Assembly (NCBI RefSeq): GCF_008806375.1
Contig: NZ_WAAT01000044.1
Span: 1-45,287, forward strand
Source of the DNA: Pseudotamlana haliotis
GTDB taxonomy: Bacteria > Bacteroidota > Bacteroidia > Flavobacteriales > Flavobacteriaceae
Direction: 5' to 3'
Length of the DNA stretch: 45,287 bases
How positions within the stretch are numbered: the stretch's first letter is position 1; each line of letters opens with the position of its first letter. The position numbers were made by a program, and so were the translations under genes. Below the pieces are notes generated by a model. That model had not been told where the DNA came from and did no database searches. It saw only the letters and a list, made by a program, of their open reading frames with translations. Positions 42,252-45,287 of the stretch are shown here, one piece after another.

Positions 42252-43370
42252 TTAGTTTTTAGGAACAATTTTATAAATGCCTTTGCTTTCTACGGCGATG
42301 TAAAGAAAGCCATCTGGGGCTTGAACCACGTTTCTTAAACGGCCGATGTCTTCAAATAACTTTTCGCGTTTTACCACCTTGTTGTTTTCTAAAATCAGGT
42401 GTTCTAAATATTTAAATTTTAAAGCACCAACAAGCAGGTTATTTTGCCATTCAGGATATTTATCTGAAGTCACGAAGGTCATACCGCTAGGGGCTATGGA
42501 AGGTGTCCAATAAAAAACAGGTTGTTCCATGCCTTCTTTGTGGGTGAATTCGGTCAATTCATAACCGCCATAATTAACACCGTATGATATGACTGGCCAG
42601 CCATAATTCTTACCTTTTTCGATGCGATTGATTTCATCGCCGCCTTGCGGACCATGTTCATGGGACCAAATGTCTCCGGTATTTGGGTTTTTAACTAGGC
42701 CTTGCGGATTACGGTGTCCGTAACTGTAAATGGCTTTTTTTGCATTTTTTGAATCTACAAAAGGATTGTCTTCCGGAATGCGGCCATTGTCATAAAGTCT
42801 GTAGATTTTACCACAATCGCGGGTGATGTCTTGAGGATTAACATCCCGACTATAGCGGTCGCCAATAGAGAAATATAAATAACCTTCATCGTCAAAAGCG
42901 ATACGAGAACCCCAGTGGTTACCACTTCTGGTATTTGGTTCCGCTTTGTATAGGAGTTCGTTGTCCACAAGCGCTGTTTGGTCTAAACGGGCACGCATGA
43001 TGGCCGTGTTGCCGCCACTACCTTCGCCTTCCGCGGAAGCGTATGTGAAATAAATCCACTTTGTTTCTTTATAATTAGGATGCAGGGCAATATCTAAGAG
43101 CCCGCCTTGACCACGCACATAAACATCAGGAAGACCAGAAACCGTATGTTTTTTTCCGTCTTTAAAAAGAATGAGTTTACCCGATTTTTCGGTGATAAGC
43201 ATACTACCATCAGGAAGAAAGGCCATGCCCCAAGGAATGTCTAGGTCAGGAACAACCAGTTCGGTTTTATAATTGTAATTGGCTGAGGTAGCCGCTATAG
43301 ATTTTTTTTGTTGTGAACAGGCTGAAAGCGTTGTTAATATTATAAAAAGGGAAATATAAATCTTTTTCAT
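42252..43370 (-). CDS. PQQ-dependent sugar dehydrogenase-type lipoprotein
   Basis: 372 residues, lipobox TLSAC (Cys 18). A six-bladed beta-propeller of the soluble glucose/sorbosone dehydrogenase (Asd/YliI) family: DIPWGMAFLPDGSMLITEK, GQGGLLDIALHP (catalytic His side), GNHWGSRIAFDDEGYLYFS, YGHRNPQGL and WSHEHGPQGGDEIN, the last two contacting PQQ and calcium in relatives. It oxidises sugars in the periplasm and passes electrons to a cytochrome, here encoded immediately downstream. No PQQ synthesis genes are in the window, so the cofactor may be made elsewhere or taken up. Confidence 0.93.
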   Translation of the reverse strand: MKKIYISLFIILTTLSACSQQKKSIAATSANYNYKTELVVPDLDIPWGMAFLPDGSMLITEKSGKLILFKDGKKHTVSGLPDVYVRGQGGLLDIALHPNYKETKWIYFTYASAEGEGSGGNTAIMRARLDQTALVDNELLYKAEPNTRSGNHWGSRIAFDDEGYLYFSIGDRYSRDVNPQDITRDCGKIYRLYDNGRIPEDNPFVDSKNAKKAIYSYGHRNPQGLVKNPNTGDIWSHEHGPQGGDEINRIEKGKNYGWPVISYGVNYGGYELTEFTHKEGMEQPVFYWTPSIAPSGMTFVTSDKYPEWQNNLLVGALKFKYLEHLILENNKVVKREKLFEDIGRLRNVVQAPDGFLYIAVESKGIYKIVPKN

Positions 43371-43506
43371 TTTAGTTTTTTCTTGAGTCTACGGAATGAT
43401 AAGCAATTTACTAAAATAAACCTGAGGAATTTCAAGCAAAAACAATCTTATAGTTTGAAGTCAAAGTATAAATTTACAAACCCATAAAATATTTCACGAA
43501 AATCAT

Positions 43507-43535
43507 TTGTAGAACAAATAAAAAAGGTATATTTG
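43507..43535 (+). promoter_or_regulatory. tRNA-Pro promoter
   Basis: TTG at 43507-43509 (within TTTG), 18-base spacer, TATATTTG at 43528-43535: a full match to the Bacteroidetes consensus. Transcription would start near 43541, about 20 bases before the tRNA. Confidence 0.85.
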
Positions 43536-43561
43536 CATCCCGTTAGAGATAACCTATTATT

Positions 43562-43636
43562 CGGGGTGTAGCGTAGCCCGGTTATCGCGCCGCGTTTGGG
43601 ACGCGGAGGTCGCAGGTTCGAATCCTGCCACCCCGA
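43562..43636 (+). tRNA. tRNA-Pro (anticodon UGG)
   Basis: 75 bases. The acceptor stem is CGGGGTG / CACCCCG with discriminator A; the anticodon stem CCGCG / CGCGG encloses the loop TTTGGGA, giving anticodon TGG; the T arm is GCAGG-TTCGAAT-CCTGC. CCA is not encoded (ACT follows), so it must be added after transcription. It reads codon CCA and, by wobble, other proline codons. Confidence 0.97.
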
Positions 43637-43660
43637 CTAAAGTAAATACCAATAGAATCT

Positions 43661-43696
43661 AAAACCTTGTAAATCGTATGATTTACAAGGTTTTCT
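43661..43696 (+). terminator. tRNA-Pro terminator
   Basis: AAAACCTTGTAAAT pairs perfectly with ATTTACAAGGTTTT around a 6-base loop, 24 bases after the tRNA. Confidence 0.88.
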
Positions 43697-43740
43697 AGTT
43701 TTTAGGCAATCATAAGAATTGAATTAATATGACTTAGAAT

Positions 43741-43760
43741 GGTTCACAATTCGGTTCACA
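43741..43760. repeat. Direct repeat GGTTCACA x2, 12-base period
   Basis: GGTTCACA at 43741-43748 and 43753-43760, separated by ATTC. It lies in the 411-base gene-free stretch 43637-44047 beyond the tRNA, which otherwise holds three hairpins and no supported gene. Paired short repeats beside a tRNA 3' end can be recombinase arm sites, but no integrase gene is in view. Confidence 0.45.
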
Positions 43761-43887
43761 CTTTTAATGGATCATTCCTAAAAGTTGTGTTTAAGCAAAA
43801 ATTGATTTGTTTAAAAAGTGAATCGAGAATAATAGCCAAAGGGTAATACCTGTTTAATTCGGTAACTCGTTGTAAAACAATAAAAAC

Positions 43888-43920
43888 CGCGCAGTCTAAC
43901 ATGAGACTGCGCGTTTTTTG
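43888..43920 (+). terminator. Strong orphan terminator
   Basis: CGCGCAGTCT / AGACTGCGCG, a 10-bp GC-rich stem with a 6-base loop, followed by six T. There is also an A run before it. No annotated gene ends beside it: the tRNA has its own terminator 190 bases upstream and the gene at 44048 is on the other strand. Confidence 0.8.
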
Positions 43921-44003
43921 AGTGATTACCGTTTCTATTAGTTTTTGGTAGACAAGGTCTATTTTTCTTGTATTAGACGTTGGACTACCTATAATAGATA
44001 AAG

Positions 44004-44041
44004 AAAGTATTCATGTATTAAAATACATGAATACTTTTTTG
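44004..44041 (-). terminator. Terminator after the LRR protein gene
   Basis: AAAGTATTCATGTAT pairs perfectly with ATACATGAATACTTT around a short loop; T-rich runs lie on both sides, the stronger on the plus strand. It is about 10 bases beyond the stop codon at 44048. Confidence 0.7.
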
Positions 44042-44047
44042 TAAGTT

Positions 44048-45287
44048 TTATTTTTTAACAATTTTTCTTACTGCTACACTATTTTCAGTGTTTTCTATTT
44101 TCAGTAAATAAATTCCTGAAGGAAATGAAGACATATCGATTGTAGAATTACTAGTTGTTAGTACTTCTTTACCTAACATATTAAATATTTGAGCTTTTTT
44201 GAATTTTTGTCCTACTACTAATTTAATATGTAATGTATTTACTATAGGGTTTGGATATACGTTTATAGCATTGTTGAAATTTTCATCTTCAACACTAGCC
44301 GTATTACAATTCGCATTGTAATCTGCAGTATCATCTTTTGTCCACTCAGTAAAATATGTATGACCTTGATCTATTTGAATACAGGCTAAGTCAGGATTGT
44401 CTTCAGCAGCAAACGTACCCAAATTTGCATTAGCTCCATTAGCAACATTTAAACTTGTTAAACTGTTTATATTACATTTTAATGAATATAAAGCTGGGTT
44501 ATTAGAAACATCTAAACTTGTTAATTGATTATTGTTACAATAAAAATATGCTAAAGCTGGGTTGTTAGAAACATCTACACTAGCTATGCTATTGTTATCA
44601 CAATATAAATATTTTAATGCTGAATGAGCAGAAACATCTATAGCTGATATATTATTTTCTCAAATATCTAATTTAGTTAATGCTGTATTATTAGACACAT
44701 CTAAACTAGTTAAAGTCATAGTGCCACAAGTTAAACTAGTTAACGCTGTATTATTAGACACATCTAAACTAGTTAAAGTCATCGTGCCACAAGTTAAACT
44801 AGTTAACGCTGTATTATTAGACACATCTAAACTAGTTAAAGTCATAGTGCCACAAGTTAAACTAGTTAACGCTGTATTATTAGAGACATCTAAACTAGTT
44901 AATTGATTAGTGTGGCAAGTTAAACTCTTTAAAGCTGTATTATTAGAAAGATCTAAGTTAGCTACACTATTAGAAGAAAAAGATAAAGTTTCTAATGCAG
45001 TATTGTTAGAAACATCTAAACTAGTTACATTATTATTTGAAAAAGACAAATATGTTAATGCTGTATTATTAGAAACATCTAAGCTTGTTAAGCTATTACT
45101 AAAACTATTTAAATATGTTAAGGCTGTATTTTGAGACACATCGAAACTAGTTAAACTATTTTGAGAGCAACGTAAATATGTTAAGCTCGTAAAAGCTTCT
45201 ATTCCTGTTAAGTCAGTAATAGACTTGTTGCTAACATTCATATCCCCTGTAAAAGCAGCAGCTTCGGCACAAGAAATTTCGCCATCA
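44048..45287 (-). pseudogene. Leucine-rich-repeat T9SS-secreted protein, interrupted by an in-frame TGA and cut by the window end
   Basis: The frame runs without a frameshift from the window edge (codon 45284-45286, reading DGEISCAEAAAFTGDM) to the stop at 44048, except for one TGA at 44660-44662. Upstream of it are about nine LRRs of 21 residues (consensus LTSLDVSNNTALxxLxCxxNx); downstream the repeats continue (NNSIASVDVSNNPAL, NNNQLTSLDVSNNPAL) and end in a T9SS type A sorting domain (INVYPNPIVNTLHIKL ... GIYLLKIENTENSVAVRKIVKK). The TGA falls within a repeat at a position filled mainly by Ser. Without readthrough the product loses its sorting domain and cannot be secreted by T9SS. The N-terminus lies outside the window. 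Confidence 0.85.
44701..44889 (-). repeat. Three near-identical 63-bp tandem repeats inside the LRR gene
   Basis: Units 44701-44763, 44764-44826 and 44827-44889 differ by one or two bases (CATAGTG versus CATCGTG; TAGACAC versus TAGAGAC). Each encodes one identical 21-residue repeat with LTCGTMTLTSLDVSNNTA. Neighbouring repeats are much more diverged, so this is a recent expansion. Confidence 0.93.

Noticed and set aside
43739-43846. A 35-codon plus-strand frame (MVHNSVHTFNGS...) between the tRNA and the orphan terminator
   Set aside because: Very short, no recognisable domain, and part of it is the GGTTCACA repeat; too weak to call a gene.
44048-44422. A separate 124-residue secreted protein starting MGTFAAED
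   Set aside because: Its frame is open upstream to the TGA at 44660 and continues the same LRR pattern, so it is the tail of the interrupted gene and not a gene of its own.
44701-44889. CRISPR-like array (regular repeats)
   Set aside because: Units are contiguous with no unique spacers and encode LRR repeats in frame.

Overview
The window looks like chromosomal core sequence from a Flavobacteriaceae-type Bacteroidetes. It is AT-rich, promoters follow the TTTG / TAnnTTTG style, and it carries gldI, a T9SS C-terminal sorting domain, DUF5683, DUF6122 and rhomboid-DUF6576 proteins, and the gene order ribH - small membrane proteins - mutL - rhomboids - EEP hydrolase and lepB-dapB-DUF5683-parB-parA. 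The genus cannot be told from the window. No prophage, insertion sequence, CRISPR array or defence island was recognised.

Layout. 1-5195 (minus): a tRNA amidotransferase operon, gatC-gatA-gatB, in which gatB runs in frame into a complete aspartyl-tRNA synthetase through a low-complexity linker. This single 1113-residue GatB-AspRS polypeptide is the most striking item here; it looks like a covalently tethered transamidosome. 5474-6763: an OprO/OprP-like porin. 7257-9206: gyrB. 9207-9771: a gene-free stretch with a MITE-like element, two hairpins and a GTCATTC...GAATGAC repeat. 9772-10698: malate dehydrogenase. 10943-17305 (minus): envelope and secreted proteins (small exported protein, type I sulfatase, AsmA-like DUF748 protein, DUF6515 and DUF2092 proteins). 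17527-21647 (minus): an apparent operon of DHH phosphoesterase, GldI, a cyclophilin-FKBP double isomerase, Lgt and a DUF192 lipoprotein, i.e. the lipoprotein-modifying enzyme together with three predicted lipoproteins.

21813-24107: ndk, a cold-shock protein, and a DUF721/recF pair. 24245-30829 (plus): TPR membrane protein, ribH, two related small membrane proteins, mutL, two rhomboids and a membrane EEP hydrolase. 30851-36580 (minus): DUF6122, WbqC-like, lepB, dapB, DUF5683, parB, parA. 36694-41774 (minus): udk, a DivIC/FtsB-like protein and both methylmalonyl-CoA mutase subunits with an unknown lipoprotein between them. 41842-43370 (minus): a PQQ-type sugar dehydrogenase with its own cytochrome c. 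43562-43636: tRNA-Pro(UGG) with a clear promoter and terminator. 44048 to the window end (minus): a leucine-rich-repeat T9SS-secreted protein broken by one in-frame TGA and cut by the window edge.

Sequence-level extras: a palindrome TTCCGCGGAA that recurs far above chance in both coding and non-coding DNA, two short dispersed repeat families, a terminator-like hairpin inside the gyrB leader, and a strong orphan terminator downstream of the tRNA.
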